From CAZTTG01 sp964615935 (lineage in GTDB: Bacteria > Planctomycetota > UBA1135 > GCA-002686595): a stretch of 64,000 bases of DNA. The notes under the pieces were generated by a model, which ran no database searches, had not been told where the DNA came from, and was given only the letters and a program-made list of their open reading frames with translations. Every line of letters starts with the position of its first letter. Position 1 is the first letter of the stretch. This document shows positions 1 to 8,901 of the stretch, piece by piece. A program made the translations under genes and the position numbers. Location: the NCBI GenBank assembly GCA_964615935.1, contig CAZTTG010000003.1, forward strand, positions 1-64,000, given 5' to 3'.

Positions 1-142
1 AGGCTGTGACGAGGCCGCGCCCGCTCCGCGGGCGCTCGCCGAGTAGACCGCTCACCTCTGCCGTTGCGTCGGTCGCGGCCTCACGGTTACAGGAATCACC
101 CGCGGGCGCTGGAACCCCGCCGCTCCCCGAGCCACTCGCGGC

Positions 143-733
143 TCATTCTCCCCTCCGAGGACCCCCTTGAGGCGTCTCGTCGAGGCCGCGGCAAGCCGCT
201 CCCGGCTGCTCGTGTGGCTCCAGCCCGACGAGGCGCAGGACCCGCACCGCGTTGGCGAGTCCCCTCCCCCCCAGCACGAGGCCGATCCCGAGCGCGACCC
301 GGAGGGCATTGGCGGCGAGGCCCGCGCAGGTGCCGCCCCATCCAGTACTACCCCTGTACTCCGCTGACTCGGCGAGGGCCGCCTCCAGGATCAGGTTGAA
401 CAGGAGCGGCACCGACGTCAGGAGATCCAGCACACCGACCAGGGTCAGGCCGATGGCCAGGAGCTGCGGCGGCGCCACGCGCGGTGAGTCGGGCAGCGGA
501 CGCGTCTGGAAGTCCGCCATCCGGGTCCCCACGTATCCAGCGCAGGTCCAGAGCAGGACGCTCCCCAGGACGGTCACCGGGAAGCCGGCCTGCATCCCGC
601 CGAAGTGGCCGCCTCTTCCGCCGATGAGGGCAAAGAGCCATTCGCTGAACAGCGCCGCCCACCAGAACGACTGAAGGAGGGCGTAGACGGCGAGGATCCG
701 GCAGGCGAGGACGGCGGCTTCGATTCGACTCAT
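143..733 (-). CDS. Hypothetical integral membrane protein
   Basis: Unrecognised protein of 196 residues. Hydrophobic stretches at about residues 8-37, 51-69, 91-117 and 137-158 suggest four membrane segments; no signal peptide, catalytic motif or known domain is visible. The start MSRIEA is chosen because a full AGGAGG ribosome site lies 6 bases upstream, while the longer open frame upstream is low-complexity. It lies downstream of wecB on the same strand but 348 bases away, so it is probably a separate transcription unit. The 142 bases left of it, to the window edge, show nothing recognisable. Confidence 0.7.
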   Translation of the reverse strand: MSRIEAAVLACRILAVYALLQSFWWAALFSEWLFALIGGRGGHFGGMQAGFPVTVLGSVLLWTCAGYVGTRMADFQTRPLPDSPRVAPPQLLAIGLTLVGVLDLLTSVPLLFNLILEAALAESAEYRGSTGWGGTCAGLAANALRVALGIGLVLGGRGLANAVRVLRLVGLEPHEQPGAACRGLDETPQGGPRRGE

Positions 734-1081
734 GGCGAGCCTCCTGCTGGGGAGGATAAGCACTCCGAGCTTTCGATCGTAGACCGGAGCCGCTCTTGCG
801 ACGGCGCCCTGAGGGAGGGCGAGGCACCACGTCGTCCCGGAGGGCCAAAGCTCGGCAGAGCACCCCCGCCTGGGGATCGCGCCGGCGAAACCCCGGCCCC
901 GGTCGTACCCGCCGCCTCGAACGGAGCTCCCCACGCCGGGCTGGAGACCCCACCCCGGACGGCCGGTGTCGGATCGGTGCGGGATTCCCGCCGAACCCGG
1001 CCCACCTCTACCGCGCGAGGGCCGAGCCCTACACGAGAAGGCTGGCGCAGCTCTACCTGCGGCGCCGAGGCGCGGATCGGC
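734..1081. other. Intergenic stretch, nothing recognised
   Basis: The 348 bases between the end of wecB and the start of the small membrane protein hold only low-complexity Gly/Pro/Arg-rich open frames of the kind GC-rich DNA gives by chance. It should contain the end of the exopolysaccharide operon transcript and the promoter of the membrane protein gene. I could not pick out either signal with confidence. Confidence 0.4.
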
Positions 1082-2257
1082 TCAGGCGACCCCGACCAGC
1101 TCGGGCGCGGCGCCCACCTCCAGGTGGCGCCCGATGGCGTCCACGATGCGGCGGGCGGCGCGGCCGTCGCCGTAGGGGTTGACCGCCCGCGACATGGCGG
1201 CGCGGATGCCGGGGTGGAGCAGGACGCGCCTCAGGCCGGAGAAGATCCGCTGCGGATCGGTCCCCACCATCAGGGCCGTGCCGGCCTCGACCGCCTCCGG
1301 GCGGTCGGTCACGTCCCGCAGGACCAGCACCGGAATACCCAGGGCCGGAGCCTCCTCCTGGATGCCGCCCGAGTCGGTCAGGATCAGCTCGGCGCGGCTC
1401 ATCAGCCAGACGAAGGCGGGGTAGGCCAGGGGCTCCAGCAGGTGGACGTTGGGCAGGTGGCCGAGGGCGGCGCGCACCGGCATCCGGACGTTGGGATTGA
1501 GGTGCACCGGGTAGACGAAGGTCCACTCCGGGTGGGCCATGGCCGCCCGGGCGATGCCGCGACACAGGTCGCGGAATCCCGCCCCGAAGCTCTCCCGGCG
1601 GTGGCCGGTGATCAGGATCAGGCGGCGGCCCCCGCCGGCGATCTCGTCGCAGAGCTCCCGGCCGAGGGCGTCCCCCCAGCTCTCGAGGGGCCGCTCGGCG
1701 ACGCGGTCGCGGACCTGCTGCAGGGCGTCGATCACCGTGTTGCCGGTCAGGTGAATGGAGTCGGCCGAGATCGACTCGGCCAGCAGCACCTCGCGCGCGC
1801 GCTCGGTCGGCGCGAAGTGCAGCGAGGCCATCCGGTCGACCACGGCGCGGTTCATCTCCTCGGGGAAGGGCCGCTGCAGGTCTCCCGATCGCAGGCCAGC
1901 CTCCACGTGGCCCACGGGAACCCCCTCGTGGAAGGCGGCCAGGGCGGCGGCCAGGGTGGTGGTGGTGTCGCCGTGCACCAGGACCAGGCTCGGCTGCTCC
2001 TCGCGGATCACCTCGCGCACGCCCAGGAGCGCGCGGGCGGTGAGGGTACACAGGTCCTGCCCCGGCGACATCAGCTCCAGGTCGTGATCGGGGACGATGC
2101 CGAACACGTCCAGCACCGAGTCCAGCATCTCGCGGTGCTGGGCGGTCACGCAGACCCGGCTCTCGAGGCCCTCCTGGCGCTCGAGGAGCTCGATCACCGG
2201 CGCCATCTTGATGGCCTCCGGCCGCGTGCCGAAGACCGAGAGGACGCGGGCGCTCAC
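1082..2257 (-). CDS. wecB: UDP-N-acetylglucosamine 2-epimerase (non-hydrolysing)
   Basis: Cytoplasmic enzyme interconverting UDP-GlcNAc and UDP-ManNAc for surface polysaccharide synthesis. The 391-residue product starts VSARVLSVFGTRPEAIKMAP, the classic WecB opening. It carries the family's HGDTTT, VEAGLRS and TGHRRES blocks, which hold the catalytic Asp, Glu and His, and the LTDSGGIQEE nucleotide-binding motif. Length matches the family (about 370-390). The GTG start overlaps the wecC stop by 4 bases (GTGA), so the two are translationally coupled. The long in-frame extension upstream lies in a shadow frame of wecC and is rejected. Confidence 0.95.
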   Translation of the reverse strand: MSARVLSVFGTRPEAIKMAPVIELLERQEGLESRVCVTAQHREMLDSVLDVFGIVPDHDLELMSPGQDLCTLTARALLGVREVIREEQPSLVLVHGDTTTTLAAALAAFHEGVPVGHVEAGLRSGDLQRPFPEEMNRAVVDRMASLHFAPTERAREVLLAESISADSIHLTGNTVIDALQQVRDRVAERPLESWGDALGRELCDEIAGGGRRLILITGHRRESFGAGFRDLCRGIARAAMAHPEWTFVYPVHLNPNVRMPVRAALGHLPNVHLLEPLAYPAFVWLMSRAELILTDSGGIQEEAPALGIPVLVLRDVTDRPEAVEAGTALMVGTDPQRIFSGLRRVLLHPGIRAAMSRAVNPYGDGRAARRIVDAIGRHLEVGAAPELVGVA

Positions 2258-3612
2258 AGGTACATGCCCCGCGTGTCGATGAGCACCCGCTCCTGGAGGC
2301 ACTCCGCTGGGATGCTCTTGAAGCGCGTGTGGTCGACCAGGATCAGCACGATGTTGGCCAGCTCCAGGGCGTCCTCCAGCTCGTGCAGCTCGAAGTCCGG
2401 GTGGCTCTCGATGTTGGGCTCGACCACCATCAGCTCGCCCACCCCCTCCTCGGCCAGGCGCTTGACGATCTCGACCGCCGGCGACTGGCGCAGGTCCTCG
2501 ACGTCGGCCTTGAAGGCCAGCCCCAGGCAGGCGATGACCGGCTCCCGCAGCATGGCCGCGCAGCTCTTCACGCGCTCCACCACCCAGTCGGGCTTGGCGT
2601 CGTTGACCTCGCGAGCGGTCCGGATCAGGCGCGCCTCCTTCGGCGAACGGCTGACGATGAACCAGGGGTCCACGGCGATGCAGTGCCCGCCCACGCCGGG
2701 TCCGGGGTTCAGGATTTCCACGCGCGGGTGGCGGTTGGCCAGGCGGATCAGCTCCCACACGCTGATCCCCTCGCGGGCGCAGATCATCGAGAGCTCGTTG
2801 GCGAAGGCGATGTTGACGTCGCGGAAGGAGTTCTCGGTCAGCTTGACCATCTCGGCCGTGCGCGCGTCGGTGGGCAGGACCTCGCCGCGGCGCACGAAGT
2901 TGCGGTAGAACTGGACCGCCGCCCGGGTGGAGGCCTCGTTCACGCCCCCCACCACGCGGTCGTTCTCCACCAGCTCGGTCAGGATGCGCCCCGGCAGCAC
3001 CCGCTCGGGGCAGTGCGCCAGGAGGATCTCCTTGCCGATGCGCAGGCCCGAGAGGGCCAGGATGGGCCCCACCACCTCGTCGGTGGTGCCCACCGGGCTG
3101 GTCGACTCCAGGATCACCAGGTTGCCCGGCGCCACCACGTCGGCGATGGCGCGCGCCGCCGACTCGACCATGGAGAGGTCGGGCTGTCCGCTCTCGCCGA
3201 GGGGCGTCGGTACGGCGATGATGAACACGTCCGCTTCCACCGGCCGACCGGCGGCCGTGAGCTTGCCGGAGTGGACCGCCGAGCGCGTCAGCATGTCCAG
3301 GTCGGGCTCCACCAGGTGGGTCTCGCCGCGGTTGATGGTCTCCACCACCTGGGCGGAGACGTCCACGCCGGTCGTCTGGTAGCCCTTGGTGGCCAGCATG
3401 GCGGCCGTGGGAAGGCCGATGTAACCCAGCCCCAGCACGCAGACGGAGAGGTCCCGCCGCTCGAAGGAGGGCTGCAGGAGCTGTCCGGCGGCGACCCCCG
3501 TGCGCAGCGGACTGCGCCGGATCGGGGGCTCCGGGGACTCAACCGGCGGCGCTGCGCCGGCGCGCGTGGGACTTGTTCTCGTATCCATATCCATATCCAT
3601 ATCCGTATCCAT
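2254..3612 (-). CDS. wecC: UDP-N-acetyl-D-mannosaminuronate dehydrogenase (nucleotide-sugar dehydrogenase)
   Basis: NAD-dependent enzyme oxidising UDP-ManNAc to UDP-ManNAcA, acting after WecB. The NAD site VLGLGYIGLP is at about residue 58, the VPTPLGESGQPDL block follows, and the catalytic Cys lies in GGHCIAVDP at about residue 311. Up to 452 residues if the first ATG is used. All ATG candidates (3612, 3600, 3594, 3588) fall inside a GGATAY repeat that also encodes the C-terminal tyrosine cluster of the upstream kinase. The N terminus is therefore an odd MDTDMDMDMDTR run, and which ATG is used cannot be told. It overlaps the kinase gene by 74 bases and wecB by 4. Confidence 0.93.
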   Translation of the reverse strand: MDTDMDMDMDTRTSPTRAGAAPPVESPEPPIRRSPLRTGVAAGQLLQPSFERRDLSVCVLGLGYIGLPTAAMLATKGYQTTGVDVSAQVVETINRGETHLVEPDLDMLTRSAVHSGKLTAAGRPVEADVFIIAVPTPLGESGQPDLSMVESAARAIADVVAPGNLVILESTSPVGTTDEVVGPILALSGLRIGKEILLAHCPERVLPGRILTELVENDRVVGGVNEASTRAAVQFYRNFVRRGEVLPTDARTAEMVKLTENSFRDVNIAFANELSMICAREGISVWELIRLANRHPRVEILNPGPGVGGHCIAVDPWFIVSRSPKEARLIRTAREVNDAKPDWVVERVKSCAAMLREPVIACLGLAFKADVEDLRQSPAVEIVKRLAEEGVGELMVVEPNIESHPDFELHELEDALELANIVLILVDHTRFKSIPAECLQERVLIDTRGMYL

Positions 3613-6385
3613 ATCCGTATCCGTACTTGCCGCCGCGGCTCTGGACGCGCACCGCGTTCAGAACCGATCCGATGAGGTTGGCGCCCACCTGCCTCAGCCG
3701 GCCCGCGGCCATGCGGACCATCTGATCGCTGACGCTGCCGGAGCGGGCCAGGAGCAGGATCGCATCGAGCCGAGAGGCGAAGCCCTCCAGGTCGGCGACC
3801 GTCATGACCGGCGGTACGTCGAAGACGATCAGGTCGTAGCTCCCGCTGAGCTCCTCGACCAGGCGCCGGCAGGCGTCGCTCGCCAGGAGGTCCCCCGGGT
3901 TGTGGGGCTTCCTGCCGGCCGACAGCACGTCCAGGTTGGGGATGACCGCCCGGTGCAGGCACTCCCCGCTGCTCAGGCGCCCCTCGAGGACGTCCGACAG
4001 GCCGGGGGTCAGGGGGAGATTCAGGTACTCGTGGACGCTGGGCCGGCGCATGTCCGCGTCGACCAGGAGCACGCGCTTGTCGTCCGCCGCGAAGGCCAAA
4101 GACAGGTCGGCGTTGGTGACCGACTTGCCCTCCCCCTGGCTGCAGGAGGTCACCGCCACGGTCACGAAGGGCTTGTCGCCCGTGAGCAGGAACTTCAGGT
4201 TGGCGCGCATCGAGCGGTAGGCCTCCGCGGCGGGCCCGTCCACGTCGTCGCGCATCGCCAGGAAGGTCGATCCAGCGCCCCGCACGCGCAGGCGGCCCCG
4301 GCGGAAGTCGGGGATGGTGCCGATGACCGGCGCCTCGGTGGCCTCCTCCAGACCGGACACGGTGAAGACGCCGCGGTCGATCGACTCGGTCAGGAAGGCC
4401 AGTCCGATGCCCAGCGCCAGGCCGATGATCAGGCCCAGGATCATGTGCAGCGGAACCGAGGGGCTGCTGCGGCGCAGCGGCGGCACCGCCGGATCGATGA
4501 ACTCGGCGGTGGCCACGGTGACCGCCTGGGTGATCTCGGCCTCCTGCTTGCGAGCCAGGAGGAACTTGACGATCTCGCCGTGGGCCTCGACGCGGCGCAG
4601 GGGCGCGGCGAGCTGCCGCTCCTCGTCGGGCAGGGCCCCGAGCTGGGCCTCGATGCGCCCGATCTCGGCCCGCAGCGCCTCCTCGCGGGCATCCAGGCCT
4701 GCCCAGCGGCTCTCCAGGTGCGCCGCCAGGCGCCCGCGCAGGCTGCCCAGCGCCTCCTCGATGCGCTCGCGCTCGCGGGCCGGGTGGCCCGAGGCCCGCT
4801 CCCGGTAGCCGGCCAGGAGCGCGGCGTACTCCTCGCTCCGGGACTCGAGCCCGCGCAGGTGTCCCCGCAGAAGGTCCTCGATCCGGCCCCGCACGTCCGC
4901 CACCCCGCGGAGCGCCAAGTCCAGGGGCGGGTACTCCTCCCGGAACTCTCCGGCCAGCCGGCTGACCTCCGCGTCGAGCTCGGCGAGCTGCTCCAGATAG
5001 CTCGCCAGCAGGGGATCCCGCGCGAGCACCGGCGAGGCGCCCACCACCTGCTGAGCGGCCGAAGCGTCGCCTCCCGACACGGCTTCCAGGGCGGTGCGCA
5101 GCGCCCGGACCTGCACGCCGAGCCCGTCCACCTCGGCCTCGACCTCCAGGATCTGCTCCTGCAGGAGGTGCCGGTAGGCGCTCGCGTCGCTGCGCTCCTG
5201 CAGCTCGTACTCGGCCGTCAGGGCCGCGATCCGGGCCGCGTAGCTCTGGGAGATGGGATCCGCCAGCTCCTCGCCCAGGCGCGAGAGCGCCTGCAGGTCG
5301 CCGGCGTCGATGCGCTCCAGCGCCTCGCCGATGGTCACCCGCATCAGGCCCAGGCGGATACTCTCCAGCTCGAAGGTCGAGACCTGCTCGATCAGGGCGC
5401 CGGCGGTGCTGCTGACGTCGATCGAGCGCGGGTTCTCGCGCCTCAGGTCGACCACCTCACCCTCGGCGTCGGAGAGCGACTCCATCTGCTCCGAGAGCTG
5501 GCTCTCGATGAAGGCCACGGTCTCCGAGGCCTGGCGCTGGCCGCGGTCCTGGTTGCGATCGAGGTAGTTGACGCACAGGGCGTTGGCGGTCCGGGCGGCC
5601 CGGTGCGGGTCCGAATCGGTGAGGGTCAGGGCCACCACGCCCGAGTTGCGCTCGGTCTCGCGCACGCGGGTGTTGCGCATGACCCGCTCGACCGCCTGGG
5701 CGGGCGGGAGGTAGCGGATCTGGAAGGCTCGACCGGCCAGCTCGCCCCGGGGCCAGAGGGTGAGCTCGAGATCGCCCCAGGCGATCGGCACCCCGGGCTC
5801 GAAGGCGCACTCGAAGGCGTCGGCGCCCAGCCCCAGGGCCGCGAGCAGGCCCGGCGGCTGCAGGCGCACGTGCCCGGCGTCGGGGAACTCGATCCGGAAG
5901 GGCTTCACGTCGAGCGTCGGATCGCTCGGCCTGAGGCGCGCCTGAAGCTGGCCGGACCGGAGGCGGCCGCCGCTCAGGCGCCGCAGCATTCCCCTCCAGG
6001 GGCTCCGCTGAGCGTCCTCGACCAGGGTGGTCAGCTCCAGGTGTCGCCCCGGCCCGGGCGCGTCCACCTCCGGGCGGGCCTCGCGGACCGTCTCCTCGGC
6101 CACCGAGCGCGACCGCAGGATCTCCATCTCGGACACCGCCATGGGCGCGGAGGTCAGAGCGGACAGCTCGCCCAGCACGCCGCTGGCGCGGTTCACGTCG
6201 AGGATCAGGGTCGTCGAGGCGCGGTAGCGGGGCGCCTTCCAGCCCGCCCACGCCAGGCCCGCCACCACCGAGACGGCGGCCACCAGGACGATGATCCGGT
6301 GGCGCCGGATCAAGAGGTCCAGGAGATCGCCCGCCGTGATGGCGGGCTCCTCCCGCGGTCGTTCCTCCCACTTGCTCACTCGCAC
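3539..6385 (-). CDS. wzc: Polysaccharide co-polymerase fused to bacterial tyrosine kinase (Wzc-type)
   Basis: Inner-membrane regulator of exopolysaccharide chain length and export. The 948-residue product has an N-terminal Wzz domain with TM1 at about 31-49, a long periplasmic region with coiled coil (about 235-620), TM2 at about 646-667, and a cytoplasmic BY-kinase domain. The kinase has Walker A SCSQGEGKS (about 745), Walker A' VLLVDADMRRP (about 768) and Walker B LIVFDVPP (about 849). The tail holds eight tyrosines in a YGYGYG run, the expected autophosphorylation cluster. Two GTG starts are possible (6385, 6379); the second has better spacing from GGAGG. The 3' end overlaps wecC. Confidence 0.93.
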   Translation of the reverse strand: MRVSKWEERPREEPAITAGDLLDLLIRRHRIIVLVAAVSVVAGLAWAGWKAPRYRASTTLILDVNRASGVLGELSALTSAPMAVSEMEILRSRSVAEETVREARPEVDAPGPGRHLELTTLVEDAQRSPWRGMLRRLSGGRLRSGQLQARLRPSDPTLDVKPFRIEFPDAGHVRLQPPGLLAALGLGADAFECAFEPGVPIAWGDLELTLWPRGELAGRAFQIRYLPPAQAVERVMRNTRVRETERNSGVVALTLTDSDPHRAARTANALCVNYLDRNQDRGQRQASETVAFIESQLSEQMESLSDAEGEVVDLRRENPRSIDVSSTAGALIEQVSTFELESIRLGLMRVTIGEALERIDAGDLQALSRLGEELADPISQSYAARIAALTAEYELQERSDASAYRHLLQEQILEVEAEVDGLGVQVRALRTALEAVSGGDASAAQQVVGASPVLARDPLLASYLEQLAELDAEVSRLAGEFREEYPPLDLALRGVADVRGRIEDLLRGHLRGLESRSEEYAALLAGYRERASGHPARERERIEEALGSLRGRLAAHLESRWAGLDAREEALRAEIGRIEAQLGALPDEERQLAAPLRRVEAHGEIVKFLLARKQEAEITQAVTVATAEFIDPAVPPLRRSSPSVPLHMILGLIIGLALGIGLAFLTESIDRGVFTVSGLEEATEAPVIGTIPDFRRGRLRVRGAGSTFLAMRDDVDGPAAEAYRSMRANLKFLLTGDKPFVTVAVTSCSQGEGKSVTNADLSLAFAADDKRVLLVDADMRRPSVHEYLNLPLTPGLSDVLEGRLSSGECLHRAVIPNLDVLSAGRKPHNPGDLLASDACRRLVEELSGSYDLIVFDVPPVMTVADLEGFASRLDAILLLARSGSVSDQMVRMAAGRLRQVGANLIGSVLNAVRVQSRGGKYGYGYGYGYGYGYGYENKSHARRRSAAG
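3581..3622 (-). repeat. GGATAY hexanucleotide tandem repeat read in two frames
   Basis: Seven head-to-tail copies of GGATAC or GGATAT on the minus strand. In the kinase frame they read Gly-Tyr repeats, the C-terminal tyrosine cluster. In the wecC frame they read Asp-Met/Thr repeats and supply every ATG available to start wecC. As the unit is two codons, copy-number slippage would lengthen or shorten both proteins without a frameshift. Confidence 0.9.
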
Positions 6386-6410
6386 TCTCCTCCGGGACTT
6401 CGGGCGACCC

Positions 6411-7145
6411 TTACTTCTTCAGGCGGTCCTCGATGAGCAGCACCGTGGCCACCGAGCCGAGGGAGGACGAGATCCCCTGCAGGACCGGCAGGATCTCGTC
6501 CGCGAAGCGGCCCGCGCCGCTGCGGCGCACGAAGAGAAGGTCCTCGGGCATGAGCACGTGCATCCCCGACGCCTTCGGGCTCGCGCCGTCGATCAGGTGT
6601 ACCTCGAGGTCGTCGGGAGAGCTGCCCCGCAGGAGGACGATGCGCTCGCGATCCGCGCCCCGGGTGAAGCCGCCGCCCAGCGCGAGGCCCTGGTAGATCG
6701 ACAGCGGTCGGTCGATGACGTAGGCCCCCGCATCCTGCACCTCGCCGTAGAGGTAGAAGCGCCGCGCGCCGTACTCGACCACCGAGACGTCGACCTTGGG
6801 GTCGAGCATGTAGGCCTCGTAGGCGGCTGCGATGCGCTGGCGCGCCTCGGCCAGGTCCAGGCCGCCCACCTCGATCGCTCCCACCAGCGGCAGGCTGAGC
6901 TCGCCGGAGGGGTCCACGCGGGTGCCGATGCGCTCGCCGCTCATGGGCGTGGAGAGCTCCGGGTGGCCGTGCACGCCCACGAAGAGGACGTCGTTGGCTC
7001 CGAGCGGGAAGCTGGACCAGTCGCGCTCGGTGCTCAGGCTCGAGGCCTCGGCGGTGAACGCCGGAAGCGAGGTCGAGCTGCATGCGGCCGAGGCCAGGCT
7101 GACGGCCAGGAGCGAGGCATATGTTGTGATCGATCGAAAGGACAT
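6411..7145 (-). CDS. wza: Polysaccharide export outer-membrane protein (Wza-type)
   Basis: Outer-membrane export channel component acting with the downstream Wzz/kinase protein. The 244-residue product has an N-terminal export signal ending ASLASAACSS; the Cys suggests a lipoprotein, although the -3 residue is not the usual Leu. A polysaccharide export domain follows (LGANDVLFVGVHGHPEL, VDPSGELSLPLVG) and then a SLBB-like segment (YLYGEVQDAGAYVIDRPLS). The start MSFRSI is preceded by AGGGGA; a longer in-frame start is rejected because the signal would be internal. First gene of the minus-strand operon, with the kinase 25 bases downstream. Confidence 0.9.
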   Translation of the reverse strand: MSFRSITTYASLLAVSLASAACSSTSLPAFTAEASSLSTERDWSSFPLGANDVLFVGVHGHPELSTPMSGERIGTRVDPSGELSLPLVGAIEVGGLDLAEARQRIAAAYEAYMLDPKVDVSVVEYGARRFYLYGEVQDAGAYVIDRPLSIYQGLALGGGFTRGADRERIVLLRGSSPDDLEVHLIDGASPKASGMHVLMPEDLLFVRRSGAGRFADEILPVLQGISSSLGSVATVLLIEDRLKK

Positions 7146-7389
7146 ATAGTTAATCCCCTGGTCGCCGAGCGGCACGGGCGGCCGTCCGGCGGGCCCTTCA
7201 CCCACCTGGACGCCATATCGTCAGCGGAGCGCGGGCCCTTGATGGCGGAGGGCCCCGAGGGACGCCGGAGCCTGGATTCGGGCCCGATTCCCATCTTCCG
7301 GACGAACCTCGGGCAGGGCCTCCACCCCCGGGCGCGCCCCCGCCGAAGGGCACCTGTTCGGAACGGCTGCGCGGGGAGGCGCGCCCGGC

Positions 7390-8124
7390 ATGACCACCTG
7401 GATCGTCGGAGACATCCACGGCTGCGCGCAGGAGCTCGAGCGGCTCCTGTGCCGGCTGGACCCGGGCCCCGGGGACCACCTGATCTGCACCGGCGATCTG
7501 CTCCATCGGGGGCCGGATCCCGGCGGGGTGATCGACCTCCTGGAGCAGAGCCAGGCGCTCTTCGTGCTGGGCAACCACGAGCTCGCCGTCCTGCGGCGGG
7601 TGGGGCTCGCTCCCCCCCGGGCGGGCGACCGGCCCGCCCTCCGGACCGAGTTCCCCGAGCTCGACGCGGGGGATCTCCGCGGCGACGGCGACCTCCCCTG
7701 CGAGGTCGAGCCCTGGCGCAGGATCGACGTCCTGCGCTTCCTGCAGCGCCACTCCGGCTACAGTCTCTCCTCGCGCTCCCTGGAGACCGCGGCCGGCACC
7801 CTCGACGGCCGGGACTGGTGGGTGGTGCACGCCGGCCTCCTGCCGGGCTTCCCGATCGAGGAGAGCCCGGTCGAGGCCCTGGTCTCCCTGCGCCACCTGC
7901 ACGTGCCCGGCCACCCCTGGTGGTACGAGGCCTGGCGCGGCCCCGAGCTGGTCCTCTTCGGCCACACCCCCAGCCCTCTGCCCCGGGCTCACCGCATCGG
8001 CGGCCGCCTGCTGGCCCTGGGCCTGGACACGGGCTGCGTGTTCGGCGGCAGCCTCACGGCCTACTCGCCCGAGCTGGACGAGTACGTGTCGGTGAAGGCC
8101 GCCCGGAGCTACGCCAGGGTCTGA
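7390..8124 (+). CDS. Calcineurin-like metallophosphoesterase (PrpA/ApaH-like)
   Basis: Cytoplasmic phosphoesterase of 244 residues with the dinuclear-metal signature of the PPP family: GDIHG near the N terminus, GDLLHRGPDP about 30 residues later, GNHEL, and a late FGHTPSP histidine motif. Those motifs support a protein phosphatase or a diadenosine tetraphosphatase; the sequence alone does not decide which. A GGGAGG site precedes the ATG by about 10 bases. It is divergent from wza across 244 bases that should hold both promoters; I could not identify hexamers there. Confidence 0.85.
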   Translation: MTTWIVGDIHGCAQELERLLCRLDPGPGDHLICTGDLLHRGPDPGGVIDLLEQSQALFVLGNHELAVLRRVGLAPPRAGDRPALRTEFPELDAGDLRGDGDLPCEVEPWRRIDVLRFLQRHSGYSLSSRSLETAAGTLDGRDWWVVHAGLLPGFPIEESPVEALVSLRHLHVPGHPWWYEAWRGPELVLFGHTPSPLPRAHRIGGRLLALGLDTGCVFGGSLTAYSPELDEYVSVKAARSYARV

Positions 8125-8249
8125 ACCGGGGGGGTCCAATCCGGCCGGGCTCGGCCGGGGGGTGGCGGGATTCCCGCCTTGCCGTTCTACTGTGCGGCCC
8201 GCGTCGGGGATCGACGCCGACGCCTCCCCCAGCCCAGGAGACCACCCGC

Positions 8250-8864
8250 ATGAAGCTCCTGATCGCCGCCCTCGCCCTCGCCCTGCTCGGAGGGCTCGCC
8301 TGTCAGACCACGAGCGAGCAGGAGGATCCCCGCGACAAGTGGGGCGAGAACCCCATGGAGAACCCGGAGTTCATGGAGGCGTGGATGGCCTCCGCGGCTC
8401 CGGGCGAGGCCCACCAGGAGATCGCCAAGGGCGCCGGCACCTGGGACGTGGTGACGAAGATGTACATGGAGCCCGGCGCCGAAGCCCAGGTCTCCGCGGC
8501 CGTGGCCGAGAGCCGCCTGATCCTGGGCGGACGCTACCTGGTCGAGGAATTCAGGGGCGAGTTCGAGGGGATGCCCTTCGAGGGCCAGCTGCTGCTCGGC
8601 TACGACAACGTCGGCCAGGAGTACTTCAGCGTCTGGTGCGACAACATGAGCACCGCCGCCATGGTCGCCCGCGGCGTGAAGGGCGAGGACGGCAAGGTCG
8701 TCCAGATCGGGACCATCAAGGACGTCCTGACCCCCGAGGGGCGCCCCTACAAGCACGTGTCCTGGTCGGATAGCGACGACCTGCAGCACGCCGCCATGTA
8801 CGACACCATGCCCGACGGCACCGAGTGGCTCGTCATGGAGATGACCTACCGCCGCCGGAGGTAG
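8250..8864 (+). CDS. DUF1579-family lipoprotein
   Basis: Secreted lipoprotein of 204 residues: MKLLIAALALALLGGLAC is a signal peptide with a good lipobox. The rest matches the DUF1579 pattern: an early GTWDVVTKMYMEPGA strand, ESRLILGGRYLVEEF, then QLLLGYDNVGQEYFSVW and an IGTIKDVLTPEG segment, a small beta-barrel of unknown function. The ATG follows CAGGAG with suitable spacing. It stands alone, 125 bases after the phosphoesterase and convergent with the S9 peptidase downstream. Confidence 0.8.
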   Translation: MKLLIAALALALLGGLACQTTSEQEDPRDKWGENPMENPEFMEAWMASAAPGEAHQEIAKGAGTWDVVTKMYMEPGAEAQVSAAVAESRLILGGRYLVEEFRGEFEGMPFEGQLLLGYDNVGQEYFSVWCDNMSTAAMVARGVKGEDGKVVQIGTIKDVLTPEGRPYKHVSWSDSDDLQHAAMYDTMPDGTEWLVMEMTYRRRR

Positions 8865-8866
8865 CC

Positions 8867-8884
8867 CGGCGGAAGGGGCCGCCG
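8867..8884. terminator. Possible bidirectional terminator hairpin
   Basis: CGGCGG and CCGCCG arms (6 bp) around a 6-base loop, in the 37-base gap between two convergent genes. No T-tract follows, so intrinsic termination is only suggested by position. Confidence 0.3.
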
Positions 8885-8901
8885 AGGCCCACCCATCGCG
8901 G

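Noticed and set aside
605..2908. Long plus-strand open frame opposite wecB and wecC
   Set aside because: A shadow caused by very high GC at third codon positions; composition is His/Asp/Gln/Gly-rich with no domain, while the minus strand gives clear enzymes.
3581..3622. Tandem repeat as a possible CRISPR or iteron
   Set aside because: Six-base units without spacers and lying in two coding frames; no cas or replication genes near.
3500..6436. 978-codon plus-strand open frame opposite the Wzz/kinase gene
   Set aside because: Same shadow effect; the minus strand encodes a recognisable kinase with all motifs.
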